Counted from the first letter of the stretch, positions 1-10,765 are shown. The stretch: DNA of 64,000 nucleotides from Tupaia tana (GCA_026018925.1 JAKSZU010000025.1:22764891-22828890), one strand, 5' to 3'. The notes: generated from the letters alone by a model not told the origin. A program made the numbers and translations.

Positions 1-290
1 ATGTTGTCTGACATCTGGAGAGACTCAGCGGTACCACTGGCTTGTCCCTAAATCACTGGACTGCTCACTGAACTGGCTGCCAGGCCACCTTTTCCAGACA
101 GGAGAAGGGGAAAAACTTACTTGTGAAAAATAAGAGAGAGAGAGAGAGTTCTTCTTGGCTAGGCTGAGGCCTCCTTTGGAGATGGGCCATAGTAAACAGA
201 GAAGATTTATAACACCGAGGACACCCTGAATGGAGGATAAAACTGACTTCCAGGGGATCTGTGGGGCCGTGTGGGGGAGCAGAGGCTTTG
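1..290. other. Unique sequence
   Basis: I see no gene, RNA or recognisable repeat here apart from a short GA run near 130-150. The open frames are short and show no known domain. Confidence 0.4.
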
Positions 291-294
291 TCGT

Positions 295-405
295 GGGCCC
301 GTGGTGGGAACTCAGACAACCCCTGCACCTCTCTGTGCCTCAGCTTCTTCACCTGTAAGAGGGGCTGGTGGATGTTGGGTAATGACTATATCTCACAAAA
401 CGGAA
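295..405 (+). repeat. MIR SINE relic
   Basis: The stretch CTCTGTGCCTCAGCTTCTTC followed by ACCTGTAAG matches the conserved MIR core (CTCAGTTTCCTCATCTGTAAAATGGG). It is an old, diverged eutherian tRNA-SINE relic. Confidence 0.6.
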
Positions 406-1200
406 AAAGTAAAATAAGATTGTATATACAATCGGTTATAAAAACTGCTCCAACAGTTGGCCAAAATGGTTAACTATAATAAAAATATGACTGTCTATAG
501 AACTTATCTGATTATAACCATACGTTGTCGAGTCCTCAAAACATACAATGTATTCCCAGTTCATGGAAATCTTCAAAGGGTGGCAATGAAAAGAAAGTTG
601 CATTACTTCGGCGTCCAAATTAGCTGGCAATCCATTTTATGCTGTCATTTAGCATTAGCCAGGGCCGACTCAATTTTTTTCTCTAGAAAGTTAGATGGAG
701 CATGCAAACACGAAGGCACCACCTGGCCTCCTGGGTGAAAAACAGAATGTGCTGAGTCTTCACGCAGGATGAGGAGATCAAAGCCCAGGTGGGCCGCTTG
801 CTCTGTGGCTCGGGTGCCAGCTGGTATCGTTTCCGCATTTCCCTCGGTCAGCGTTGCTCAACTTCCACTCTTTCCATCATCAGAAAATATTTTTAGTCCC
901 TTTCATTACAGGAAATCTTTGGCATTGTTCTCAGGGCTGGTCAGATGGGGGAACATGAGTTTTCCATGTCAGTACGCCTGTAAAGAAGTAGCCAACGCAT
1001 CGTTAGAGCCTGCGGGCCTATCCACTCTCATCTGACACTGCGTATCACACTGGGTCACTGCAGCGGACCAGCGAACAGGGATGACAAGTTATTTGCTAGG
1101 GTTAGCATGGCTCAGCTGTCAACCAGGGAGCTGGCTTCCTGGGATCATTTCCTTCAGCCCCTACAGCGAGGGACCAGCTCTTTCACTGTGTTAAGGCTTA
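406..1200. other. Unique sequence, nothing recognised
   Basis: Short overlapping open frames occur on both strands without domains or splice-site context. I assign no feature. Confidence 0.4.
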
Positions 1201-1204
1201 CCGC

Positions 1205-1475
1205 CCTCGTCCCAGGATGTGTGTCACAAACTCAGGTAGTGCTTGCTCTGCGTTAGGCGCTTCCTAAGGGTTTTCAATGTGTTAATCACGAGATTTTCCC
1301 AGCAACCTTAGGAGGTCAAGTTTTAAAGCCTTTTTTTTTCAGATGGTGAAATGAGAGGGAGAGGTGGAATTGTTTCCCCTAAGGTTGTACACTAGGTGGT
1401 TCTGAGGAGTAATGAGTTAATGACGGTGGCCTGGGACATGGAATATGTTCTCCAAGCGTTTATTAAGTAAATGTG
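1205..1475 (-). repeat. MIR SINE relic, antisense
   Basis: A MIR layout is readable on the minus strand: a GCGTTAGGCGCTTCC block, then AGCAACCTTAGGAGGT, then CAGATGGTGAAATGAGAG. The piece at 1410-1475 (TGGCCTGGGACATGG, TTTATTAAGTAAATG) looks like another MIR end. Confidence 0.6.
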
Positions 1476-1965
1476 CAGAGGCCAGGGCAGAGCCAGCCTG
1501 CTAAGGAGCTCCACACGCTCGCTTCAGCTGGAGGTGGGAGGCCTGGCTTCTAGCCCTGCCCTGCTTCTTCCCTGCAGTGGGATTTTGGTCCTCGAGGACC
1601 TGTGGCATCCAACTGTAGAGCACATCTGATGATTGGGTAGACCCTTCCCAGGTCACGAGGTCGCGGATTGTGTAACTCATGGCAGGAAGCCCAGTCACAG
1701 GGAATGTGGCAGAGAACTTAGCATTGACATCCAGATTTTAGGAAGAGCCTCTGGGTGGAGGCCTGTCCGTATATGCCACAGGATCGTTTTTCCTATGGAA
1801 GTCAGAAATCCATCTGATGAAAACAGGTTCATTTGAGACACCTAGAACCCTATAAGCAGAGGCAGGGATAACATCAGAGGCAGACTTCAGGGCATCCAGA
1901 GCTGAGTCACAGTGCGGGAGAATTCTGAAGTGCGATCTCACTTAGGCCTGGGGAACGTAAAGTCT
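1476..1965. other. Unique sequence, nothing recognised
   Basis: No domain-bearing frame or known repeat is seen here. Confidence 0.35.
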
Positions 1966-1967
1966 GC

Positions 1968-2233
1968 CTCTGGCCATGAGTGTCCTGGTGGTTAAGGCAG
2001 TGGACTGAATCCACTGTGTGGGCCAAGTCCCAGACCTGATGGCTGTGCGTGCATGCTCAAAATTCTAGAGGAGCAGAGAAGGGAAGGGATTGCAAATTGG
2101 CCACCACCTCCCACCCCCTAACCCCCACCCCGCCCGGGGTGTGCTTTCTCACTTTTCCTCTCTTTCATTGACTGTCTCTGGTGAGGGTATGAACGCCCCC
2201 CCCCCCCCCAAAAAAAAAAAAAGTGTGCCTCTT
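1968..2233 (+). mobile_element. tRNA-derived SINE, family A, diverged
   Basis: The head TGGTGGTTAAGGCAGTGGACT is followed by the family-A centre (CTAGAGGAGCAGAGAAGGGAAGG), a CT-rich tract ending TCTCTGGTGAGGG, and a C-run/A-run tail. Family A runs about 260 bp from a GGGACCAGC head to a GCCCTATAGCAAAAA end. Confidence 0.75.
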
Positions 2234-2387
2234 GGGAATTTGGGCAGAGCTGATTGAAATCAACAAATGTGATGGGGAAGGTGAGGAGAAGAGTAAATGA
2301 GGCAGAGCCAGCCCCCAGAGTGGATAGCTAGTCCTGGTCTTCAGCATGCAGCATTTGTTACTATCATTACCCAGGGTAGTAACTTTC

Positions 2388-2598
2388 TTTTTTTTTTTCT
2401 TAAGATTTATTTATCTGTTTAATTCCATTTGTTATTATCATTATTCTTATTTTCAATTTGACCAGAAAGAGACAGAGAGAGAGGAAAAAAAAAAAAAGGG
2501 AAAGGGAGAAAGCAAACTGCCAGGTCTGGGACTCAAACCATGGTCGGCCATGTGGGAATCCAGTGCCCTTCACCACCACATCACCTCCCAGCCTAGGA
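2388..2598 (-). mobile_element. tRNA-derived SINE, family B, antisense
   Basis: A T-rich stretch with TTTATTTATC leads into TTTGACCAGAAAGAGAC, then GGGACTCAAACCATGG and CCACATCACCTCCCAGCC, the reverse of the SINE head. Family B is the short type (about 180 bp) whose 3' end is CTGGTCAAATTAAAATAAAT. Confidence 0.8.
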
Positions 2599-2609
2599 AT
2601 AGGTCTCTC

Positions 2610-2770
2610 TCAGCCAGAGGCAGAGCAGAGATGAAATGCCCTTGTTTGGCAGATGGTTGAAGGGAGGCTTAGAGAGGTTAGCTGACTTGCCTACCTTCTC
2701 ACAACCTTGAGGTCGGGGTGTTATTTGAACTTTGGATTCTGAATCTCCAGGCCCCTTCTCAACCCTCCAT
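2610..2770 (-). repeat. MIR SINE relic, antisense
   Basis: GGCAGATGGTTGAAGGGAGG followed by AGAGAGGTTAGCTGACTTGC is the MIR core in reverse. The family-B SINE lies just upstream and may have landed in this relic. Confidence 0.55.
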
Positions 2771-3450
2771 GGGTTCAAGTGAAGTGACCTTTTCTCTTTC
2801 CCTTCTGACTTAGGAAAAATTTGTTCTCACTTCCTTCTTAAATCTGACTCTAAGATCAGCTCTTCTTGAAGTCTTCCCGTGGTGGGGGTCAATAAAGAAA
2901 ACGTCTTCCCGTTTATGTTTCCATGAGGCGAGAGGAGGTGGACTTCCACGCCACTCCCAGGAGAGAAACATACGGAAGAAACACTCCTGCCCCTTACACT
3001 CTCCTTCTTTCCTCCTAGGAAGAGAAGTGGCTTTCTAGGATTTTTCTCAGCAGGGACTCAGCAGCCTTCCATTGCTGTATTTCAGAGCAGCCTGTTCTCT
3101 GGAAACAGGCCACCTCAGCTCCCCTGTAATCAGGTTATGGTCCAAGGCTCCAGTTCACCTTCGGGAGATGGTTTGTGCCTGGGTCTTTGATCAGGGAAAC
3201 TGAGAAATCCAACAGTGTCTTAGATGCTTCCACAGTCTCCCACATGCCTGGCAGAAACGATGCTTTCCTGCTATTTCTGACACAGTTTTCTGACTTGCTC
3301 TCATTTGGAGCAGGGTATACTACATTTCTTCCCTGAAAACACTTGTTCCTTACATCCTCTGTCCCCATATTCTGTGAGAGTTGTCTACTACACCCACCTG
3401 GCTGCTCTATCTCAGACTCCTTGGTCTCCTCCTCCCACACTTTACTTTGA
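2771..3450. other. Unique sequence, nothing recognised
   Basis: A minus-strand open frame of 117 codons (3135-3488) runs into the neighbouring SINE tail and has no recognisable domain, so I do not call it a gene. Confidence 0.35.
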
Positions 3451-3452
3451 CT

Positions 3453-3662
3453 TTTTTTTTTTTTATTAATTATTTTACTTAACCTCATTTATTTATTTTA
3501 TTTTAAGTTGACCAGAGAGGGAAAGAGTGAGTGAGAGAGAGCAAGAGGTGGGTGGAGAAAGAGGGAAAATGAGAAAGCAAGCTACCAGATCTGGGACTTG
3601 AACCACGGTCAGCCATGTGTGGGAGTCCAGCACCCTTGACCACCATGCCACCTGCCGGCCCC
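3453..3662 (-). mobile_element. SINE family B, antisense, with target duplication
   Basis: Direct repeats of CTTTACTTTGACTTTT flank the insert (about 3438 and 3662). It starts with a T-run, then ATTTTAAGTTGACCAGAGAG, and ends CCATGCCACCTGCCGGCCCC, the reversed head. Clean flanking repeats indicate L1-type retroposition. Confidence 0.85.
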
Positions 3663-3819
3663 TTTACTTTGACTTTTGAAATCTGTCTTGTGTTGCCTTA
3701 TTTACTCATTTGCTATTTGCCTATGAAACATTAATTGGTAAAATTGGTAGTGTGTATAAACATTAAGGATCAAATATTGCCTAATGTATGTAACATGAAA
3801 AAACAGTGAAACATTATTT

Positions 3820-4072
3820 AAGGACCAGCAAGTAATATAGTGCTTAAGACGCTGGATCCCACATGGCCAACTCTGCAGTTCCAGTTCTGGACCTGAAGCT
3901 TGAAAAACATACCAGGTATGATTGCACACATGCCCAAAATCTCAGGAGGAGATGGAGGAGAAGGGATTGTGGCATGGCCATCCCACCAGGGGGTGTTTTC
4001 TCACTTTCCCTCTCTCTCTGTCTCTCCAGCAAGTGCACATGCCCTACAGCAAAATATCTAGAAAAAAATATT
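3820..4072 (+). mobile_element. SINE family A
   Basis: Head GGACCAGCAAGTAATATAGTG, centre CAGGAGGAGATGGAGGAGAA, CT-rich tract, then GTGCACATGCCCTACAGCAA and an A-rich end. Confidence 0.85.
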
Positions 4073-4159
4073 AAAGATCCTGTTTTTTTAAAATAGAAGT
4101 CTGTCTTGGATTACATTTTCTTTTCTGTGTATACATCCTGTCTTGGTGACCTTGCTAAT

Positions 4160-4510
4160 CTATTAAGAATTATCTAAATGTCGATCCTTTTCCATACCTT
4201 CCTTTCCCTCACTGACCTCTCCCACACTCACCAGACTCATAGCTACCTGCCTGGTTGACAACTCCTTCTGTATGCCCGATGAATTTAGTATGTCTACAAG
4301 AGAATACTCAAATTTTCATTCCCTCTACCAGCTCATCTCAGTCTCTCCAACTTGATATAAGACATGACTATCTATCTTGTTGCTCAGGTAAAAAGCTGGG
4401 TGTTCTCTTCGATTTCACTCTATCTTCCTTAAACTCCTTGTCAAATTAATCAAGAAGTTTTGCGAATTACTTCCAAATCCAAGTATTTTTCTTCTCTTCA
4501 CGTCTTATAA
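4160..4510 (+). mobile_element. L2 LINE fragment (3' part)
   Basis: GTTGCTCAGGTAAAAAGCTG and GTGTTCTCTTCGATTTCACT match the L2 3' coding region, where a TLGVxxDS-like stretch is expected. It is an ancient, diverged LINE relic interrupted by the MER5A copy that follows. Confidence 0.65.
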
Positions 4511-4698
4511 CAATGGTTTTCAAATATTAGTGTGCATCAGAATAATCTGGGAGGCCAGTTAAAACCAAATTGCAGGGCCTCACCCTCAGACTTTCAGATT
4601 CAGTAAGTTCAGGGTGAGAAATGAAATTTGTATTTCTAATGAAGTTCGCAAAAGATGTTGATGCTGGTGATCATGTTACATGCTTTGAGGACCACTGT
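4511..4698 (+). mobile_element. MER5A, non-autonomous hAT-Charlie transposon
   Basis: This is a nearly full-length copy of about 188 bp. It carries TAGTGTGCATCAGAATAATC, TCAGATTCAGTAAGTTCAGG and the end GAGGACCACTG, which mirrors the start. MER5A is an old eutherian-wide element. Confidence 0.9.
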
Positions 4699-4769
4699 CC
4701 TATATAATTAGCCTATCAAGTTTTCCGTGTCTCTTTACCTGAATTGCTACAATAGTCTTATAATTAAGA

Positions 4770-5027
4770 TCCATATATATTTTTAGAAATTTTCTATAGA
4801 ATGAGCACACTTGTTGGAGAGAGGCAGACAGAGAAAGAGACACACAGAGAGAAAACACTGCCCTCCCCAGTGGAGGGACAGTCATGTTGTACTCCCCTCT
4901 CTTCCATTCTCCATGGATGGGAGATTTTGTGCATATACACATGCAGCCTACATATTTTTCATTTTCTTGAACCTGGCAAGTTGGCACATGGGATCCAGCT
5001 GCTTTAACCACCATTCTACTAAGATTC
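4770..5027 (-). mobile_element. SINE family A, antisense, old copy
   Basis: GCACACTTGTTGGAGAGAGG, the reversed CT tract, and GGCACATGGGATCCAGC with TTTAACCACC (reversed head) identify a diverged copy. Confidence 0.7.
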
Positions 5028-5131
5028 GTATTTTTACCCTCACTCAATTTCATTGACTGAAATTGTGTTTTCTGACTTCCTAGCTCTTTCAAAAACATTC
5101 TTCATATATTTGTAGACATTTCAGCCTTGAG

Positions 5132-5404
5132 GGACCAGCAGTTAGCATAGTAGCTATGTCACTGGACTCCCATGTAGTTGACCATGGTTTGAGTCCCAGA
5201 CCTGGTGGCTTAAACTCACACTGGGTGCGTGTGTGTGCGTGCCCAAGATCCTGAGAGGAGAATGGAGAAGGGATTGCGGTGTAGCCATCCCCCCTGGGGG
5301 GTGATTTCTCGCTTACTCTCTCTCTCTCTGTCTGTCTGTCTTTCTGGTGAGTGCACAAACCCTACAGCAAAAACCTCTCCCCTCCCCCCCCCCCAAAAAA
5401 AAGA
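5132..5404 (+). mobile_element. SINE family A with target duplication
   Basis: ATTTCAGCCTTGAG occurs immediately before the head (about 5118) and after the A-run (about 5405). Head GGGACCAGCAGTTAGCATAG, centre CTGAGAGGAGAATGGAGAAG, end CCCTACAGCAAAAACCTCTC. Confidence 0.9.
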
Positions 5405-5419
5405 AATTTCAGCCTTGAG

Positions 5420-5925
5420 AAATTCACTTTCTGAAGTTAGAACCTAGAAAACCCAAATTTCCCAGCTTTCTTTGCAACTAGGATACAAGCTGGTGATACA
5501 GGCTCTGTTCCTTTGCATGGTTTGAGAGACTGATTCAGTGGTGACCAACTTGAAGAAGGAAAATAAGGGGAAAATTATTTTGGGGGGACAATAGCAGAGG
5601 CAACAGGCTTTGGGGGTGGCTAAATTAGAATTATACACAAGGAGGTATCATGAATGGGCATCAGTAGTGGGATTTCCTTCTTGCTGTTGTAGGGTGTTTT
5701 AGGGATTATCTGTGAACTCTTGACCCTGACTCTTGTTTTTCAGGACCTTCAGCAAATATGAGCTGTCCAATATAATTTCAAGATTAGTTTCTTTCTGCTA
5801 AATTAGCCAGAGTCAACTTTGTTATTTGCAACCAAGAACTCTGAGTGGTACCTCCTTTTTTGGAATTCATTCTCTGCACAGTGGAGCTCACACACTTATC
5901 TGATTTGATTATGCTTGAGTGCAGA
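5420..5925. other. Unique sequence, nothing recognised
   Basis: No recognisable gene or repeat is seen between the SINE and the L2 relic. Confidence 0.35.
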
Positions 5926-5929
5926 CTGC

Positions 5930-6335
5930 CTTCTTGCCTTAGCTCACAAAGCCCTCCAGGACCTAACGTCTTCCTGCTGCTCTCCTCTCATTTGGGAACT
6001 CTCCTCCTTGCCCGCTTTGGCAGAGCCTTGTTCATTTCCTTAAACATGCCAAGTTCATGCCCATATTAAGATCTTTTTACCTGCTGTTGCTTCTGCCTGG
6101 AGCATCCTCCCTTTGGATTTTCACACTGCTGACCTTTTTCTGATTTGTCATTCAGAGCTCAGATTTCTCAGTTTAAATGACACCTCTGCAGAGAACTCTT
6201 TCCCAGCTACTATCACTGTAGTTTGGTCTTTTACAGAGCACTAGTTACTATTTAGTATTTTTCTTCTGTATAGATTTGTTTATTGTGTGTGCCCTTTTAC
6301 CCCCTAGAAGATTAACTCCATAAAAACAGACATAG
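5930..6335 (+). mobile_element. L2 LINE, 3' end
   Basis: The ordered blocks CACAAAGCCCTCCAGGACCT, CTGCTGTTGCTTCTGCCTGG, TTTAAATGACACCTCTGCAG and TTTACAGAGCACTAGTTAC follow the L2 3' consensus in order. Confidence 0.85.
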
Positions 6336-6621
6336 TGTTTGCAAATATTTTCTCCCAGTCTGTTGGTTGTCCTTCCATGTTATTAATGATGTCTTGTGAT
6401 GTACAGAGTTTCTAAGTTTGAAGAAGTCCAATTAATCAATTTTAAAAATAAATCATACATATAGTATCACAGTTATAAAATCTTTGCCTAACATGAAGTC
6501 TTGAAGATTTTCTTATGCTGTCTTCTAAATGATTTACTGTTTTAGCTCATACATTTAAGCCTATAAACAAGGTGAGTGGAATTTTATGTATAGTGAGAGG
6601 TAATGTTCTAAATTCATTTAT

Positions 6622-6816
6622 TCTTTCTTCCTCCCTCCCTCCCTCCTTCCCTCTTCCCTCCCTCTTCCTCTCTTTTCCCTCCCTCCCTCCCTCCCTCCCC
6701 CTTCCTTCCTTCCTTCCTTTTCCTTCTCCTTTCTCTCTTCTCTTCTCTTTTTCTCTTCTCTTCTCTTCTCTTCTCTTCTCTTCTCTTCTCTTCTCTTCTC
6801 TTCTCTTTCTTCCATG
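6622..6816. repeat. Pure polypyrimidine tract (CCTT/CTTTT/TCTTC)n
   Basis: About 195 bp is almost entirely C and T, moving from CCTCC blocks to TTCC blocks to (TTCTC)n. It joins the 3' end of the antisense family-C SINE, so it probably grew from that element's purine-rich tail. Open frames across it are low-complexity artefacts. Confidence 0.9.
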
Positions 6817-7035
6817 AGTGAAAGAGGAAGAGAGAGAGAGAACTCACAACAGGGTTCCTATCTCACAACAGGATTCCTATATCTCAATCTACCCCTAGCC
6901 TCAGCCAGTTCTGAATCGTGGACATGGATTTGATCTTCATTCTCAGGGAAGTCTCTGCATGTAAACCCAGAATCTTCTCATGGATTAGCCTTGCAGAACA
7001 TCACATTTTATCACTGTGCACTGTCTGGCCCCTAG
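6805..7035 (-). mobile_element. SINE family C, antisense
   Basis: CTTTCTTCCATGAGTGAAAG starts the reversed 3' end. TCAGGGAAGTCTCTGCATG and GGATTAGCCTTGCAGAACAT with CTGTCTGGCCCC form the reversed head. Family C differs from A and B; its sense end reads CTCTCTCACTCATGGAA. Confidence 0.75.
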
Positions 7036-7445
7036 GTTCATTTCTTTGCTTGTGGATATCCAATTGACCCAGCATCGCTTGTTAAAAGAGCTATGCTTTC
7101 CCTAGTAAATTGTGTTGACACCTTTGTTGAAAACCAATTGATTATAAATTTAAGAATACATATAAAGATTTATTTATTTATGGACTCTCAATTCTGTTCA
7201 ATTGAGTCTATGTCTATTTAATGTTTTGGTTTCATGTAACTTTTCTGTTTAATCCTTCTAGAATTTATATTGGCTCATGGTATCAGTTTAGGATCTTTTA
7301 GGGACTTTTTTCCCCCCTCAAAATGACTAGTAAATATCCTAGCATTGTTCATGAAATAATTATTTTCTTCTCCATTGATTTGATACATTTACTAATTATT
7401 AAAAGATGTCTTTATAAAGCCTTTCTCCTTATTATTCTGACTCAT

Positions 7446-8038
7446 CCTGTTTCTTCCCACCCAGTATTTTAGAAGCCCTCAATCCTGTCTTATTCAACAA
7501 AATGACAAAAAGGATCCCTGCCTCAAAGAGCTTATGTTAGCATATATGAAATATACTGATGTATTAGAACAATAAACACACAACAGATATTTGCATTGGA
7601 TCTCAAAAAGGGCCAGAGCATTTGTGGGCCAGTAACTGAAAGGAAGGGATTCTCAGGAGAATTTCATGTTTACTCTGGGTGGGATGGTGGACATTTAATC
7701 TTAAAGTAACACAGCCCCAGCTCAGAGTGTTTTTACCTGTTTGTCTGACACTATCTTAATCTGCTGGTAGTTGTGGGATTTTTAAATACCAAATGATTAT
7801 GAAATTCTGTGGAAGACTCCACCTACTCCAACAGAGTTTAAAAGTTCAACATTTTTCTCAATGAAAACACCGAAGACATAGTTGTGAAATTTCCAGAAAA
7901 CCTAAGGCTAGGAGGAGCAGCTTGTATGACAGGTGATCCCAAGGAAGGTCAAATGATAATGACAGAGTGGGAATACTACTGAGACCAGGAAGATGAAATG
8001 AAACTTAGACCATTGCCTTCTTTCTTTTCTTTTCTTTT
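7446..8038. other. Mostly unique sequence with a possible old repeat
   Basis: AGGATCCCTGCCTCAAAGAG followed by GAACAATAAACACACAAC resembles a widespread old mammalian repeat whose family I cannot name. Nothing else is recognised. Confidence 0.3.
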
Positions 8039-8039
8039 T

Positions 8040-8326
8040 CTTTTTTTTAAGGGATTTTTGCCTTAGGATGTGTGTGCTCATTAGAGAGAGAGAGACAGAC
8101 AGACAGACACAGTGAGAGGAAAAGTGAGAAATCACTTCCCCCCTCCCCATCATGAGGGATGATCATGCCACAATTCCTTCTCCTCCTTTCTCTTCCCAGG
8201 ATCTTGGGTACACACGCACATGCACCAAGTGTGATTTTCAAGCCACCTGGTCCAGGACTTGAACCATGGTTGGTCAAGTGGTGGGAGACCAGTGACATAA
8301 ACTCTATGCCATCTGCTGGTCCCAAA
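8040..8326 (-). mobile_element. SINE family A, antisense
   Basis: It opens with a T-run and GGGATTTTTGCCTTAGGATG (reversed 3' end), carries TCCTTCTCCTCCTTTCTCTT in the centre, and ends CCATCTGCTGGTCCC. Confidence 0.88.
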
Positions 8327-8404
8327 CCATTCATTTTGACTCAAAAAAAAGGGAAAGAGGGAAAGAAGAAAAAGTTAATGGCAAGGTGAGAGAGGCTTGG
8401 TAAA

Positions 8405-8592
8405 AAACTATCTGAAGTTTTAGCTGCCTAAAAACTTTGCTTTTGTAGCACTTGTCTCTTTAATTCTTCTGGAATTTATATTGGTTCATAGTATTATTTG
8501 AGGGCCCAAGTGGAATTTTTTTCTCTTCACGATTGCTAATGAATATTCCAGCATCTGGTTTTACTGACTTTCACTGGTTCTTTTAGCAAGGA
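8405..8592 (-). mobile_element. L1 fragment, antisense
   Basis: TCTTCTGGAATTTATATTGG parallels the block near 7255, followed by weaker similarity through CAGCATCTGGTTTTACTG. It is a short relic of the same ORF2 region. Confidence 0.55.
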
Positions 8593-8842
8593 ACAGTGGC
8601 AAATGTTAAAGACACAATGAAAGAGTTAAGGAATCGTAGGGATAGAAGGGAGACTGCAGCCATTTCAAGGCTGTCCAGTCTGGTCACCCAGGCCACTCGA
8701 TGGAATTGCTTCTTACGTGGAGTTAGGTCAAAGGCAATAACAACAACAGCACAAAAGAAAACATTTCCAGAAACTCAAGGTCCAGATTTGCCTAGTCATT
8801 AAGTACTGAGCCATGGGTGGCTTAGCCAAAGAATGAACTTAC
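8593..8842. other. Unique sequence, nothing recognised
   Basis: A 68-codon plus-strand frame crosses it without any recognised domain. Confidence 0.3.
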
Positions 8843-8843
8843 T

Positions 8844-9115
8844 TTTTTTTTTTTTTTTTGAGAGTTTTTTTTGCTATAGAGCGTGTGAGCTCACCAGAAA
8901 GAGAGAGACAGAGAGATAAAAAGCGAGAAATCACCCCCCCTCCCCCAGGAGGGATGGCCATGCTGCAATCCCTTCTCCTCCATTCTCCTCTTGGGATCTT
9001 GGGCATGCACACACATGTGCCCGGCGTGAGTTTAAGCCACCAGATCCAGGACTTGAACCGCGGTCGACTACATGGGAGTTCAATGACATAGCCATTACGT
9101 TAACTGCTGGTTCCC
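8844..9115 (-). mobile_element. SINE family A, antisense, with target duplication
   Basis: AGAATGAACTTACTTT is present on both sides (about 8831 and 9117). T-run, TTTTTTGCTATAGAGCGTG, GGGATCTTGGGCATGCAC, then TAACTGCTGGTTCCC. Confidence 0.9.
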
Positions 9116-9131
9116 AGAATGAACTTACTTT

Positions 9132-9550
9132 ATGCATTTCAATTCTGGCTATCCTTTTCCTGGCATTTAGAAAGAATAAGGGGTGGATAGAAATAAATCA
9201 AGGAATTTCTTTCCTCTTCCTCTCTCTCCCCCTCTATAAAAAATTTACAGTAAATAAGTAAACTGGTGATTTTATTAAAATCTTGAGTTGCATTTTTGCA
9301 ACACATTGATGCCTGTATAGAAGTGATTTGTATTAAAAATTCAAACTACATGAGAACTTTGTGGCCACCTTGTACACTCAAAGATGGTTTTCATTTCGTA
9401 TATACTGTTTTGTAACTTTTTGAAATTTAATGCATATGAAAAAGTTTATAAATTAATTAAATGTTTCTATAATAGTGGCTTTTGATCTTAACAGTAAACT
9501 AGTTTTTAATGTTAACTCTTTTTCTTTTATTCTATTATTTTAAAATTAAA
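9132..9550. other. AT-rich unique sequence
   Basis: No gene or known repeat is recognised. Confidence 0.3.
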
Positions 9551-9559
9551 TTAAATTTT

Positions 9560-9825
9560 AAATTTTGTTACAGAGCATATGTGCTTGCCAGAGAGAAAGA
9601 GACAGAGATAAAGAGAGAGAGGGAAAGTGAGAAATCACCCGGGGGTGGGGAGGAGTAGAATTGCCACATTACAATCCCTTCTTCTGCATCTCCTCTTAGA
9701 ATTTTGGGCATGCACACGCACGTGCCTGGCATATTTTCCAAGCCACTGGGTCCAGGACTCGAACCACACAGTTGGCCATGTGGGAGCTAGTTGCCTTTAC
9801 CACCAGATCACTACCTGGACCTTAA
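9560..9825 (-). mobile_element. SINE family A, antisense
   Basis: TTACAGAGCATATGTGCTTG, the reversed CT tract (AGAGAAAGAGACAGAG) and GGGTCCAGGACTCGAACC mark it. The head is diverged. Confidence 0.8.
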
Positions 9826-9834
9826 TGTGAAGTC

Positions 9835-10260
9835 CTAATGGTCATCTATTGCTGTGTAATAAACCACTTTAAGCTTAGTGGCTTATCGAATAACAATGGT
9901 TCAGTTCATGATTCTGCAGTTTCTATAGGCCCAGCAAAGAAAAGCCATCTCTGTTACCCCTGGTATTGACTGTGGTGACTTGACAGGGGCTATAGGGGCA
10001 ATTTTCAAGGTGGCCTTGCCATAGGTCACCAAGGGTGCTGGAAGTCATTCACTGGAAAGATTTGGCGTTGATCTTTTGTGCAATGGGGAACTGCTGGAAG
10101 ATTTTGAGCACAGAAGTGACATAATACACCTTACATGTTAGCAGGGTTATCTTGGCTGCAGTGTTGAGACAAATCAAAGAGGGGTGAGGTGTCAAAGATG
10201 GTAGCAGGGAGACTAGTTAGGAAGTTTTCGGCAACCCAAGTGAGACATAATAATGGTGGC
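9835..10260 (+). repeat. Ancient medium-reiteration repeats
   Basis: TCTATTGCTGTGTAATAAAC followed by CTTAGTGGCTTA belongs to a widespread old eutherian repeat also seen at about 52905 and 56520. The second half (TTTTGAGCACAGAAGTGACA, AGGGAGACTAGTTAGGAAG) matches another common old repeat. I cannot name either subfamily safely. Confidence 0.5.
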
Positions 10261-10308
10261 AGCAAGAGAGATGAGAACACATGACTGTATTTATATTAAT
10301 ATTCATTT

Positions 10309-10452
10309 GGGGACCAGCAAGTAGTGTGGTGATTAAAGGCGCTAGACTTACACATGGCTGACCATGGTTCAAGTCCCAGACCTGGTGACATGCTTTCTCA
10401 TTTTCTCTCTCTCTGGTGAGTGCATGTGCCCTATAGCAAATTTAAAAATAGT
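10309..10452 (+). mobile_element. SINE, short A' form
   Basis: The full head (GGGGACCAGCAAGTAGTGTG to AGACCTGGTGACATG) runs straight into CTTTCTCATTTTC and ends GTGCATGTGCCCTATAGCAA. The ~110-bp centre of family A is missing. Confidence 0.8.
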
Positions 10453-10559
10453 GATGATAATACATAAAATTAAATAATTCTTTAATAAATTCATCTGTGC
10501 CTTCTACTTATTTGATGGCATTATTATGTTATACAAAGTTAATTTGAGTGTAAGGTTTT

Positions 10560-10751
10560 TTTTTATTTCAAATAATTATTTATTTAATTTTATTTATTCA
10601 CTTATTTGTTTTAATTTGACCAGAAAGAGATAGAGAAGAGTGAGTGAGAGAGAGAAAGTGAGAAAGCAAGCCACCAGGTCCGGTACTTGAACCGTGGTTG
10701 GCCATGTGGGAGTATCCAGCACCTTAACCACCATGCCACCTGCTGGTCCCC
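10560..10751 (-). mobile_element. SINE family B, antisense, with target duplication
   Basis: GAGTGTAAGGTTTT flanks both ends (about 10547 and 10753). TTAATTTGACCAGAAAGAGA and GCCACCTGCTGGTCCCC are the reversed tail and head. Confidence 0.9.
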
Positions 10752-10765
10752 TGAGTGTAAGGTTT

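Larger units (their letters stand above)
6335..7445 (-). mobile_element. L1 LINE fragment (ORF2 3' region), antisense, interrupted
   Basis: TTTTCTCCCAGTCTGTTGGT, TTTGCCTAACATGAAGTC, TGGATATCCAATTGACCCAG, TTTGTTGAAAACCAATTG and TCTGTTCAATTGAGTCTATG match the reverse strand of the 3' part of L1 ORF2. A family-C SINE and its purine tail split it (about 6620-7035). A second block at 7245-7400 repeats part of the same region, so two L1 fragments may be adjacent. Confidence 0.8.

Noticed and set aside
6572-6847. Ser/Leu/Phe- and Lys/Glu/Arg-rich open frames
   Set aside because: They are translations of the polypyrimidine tract.
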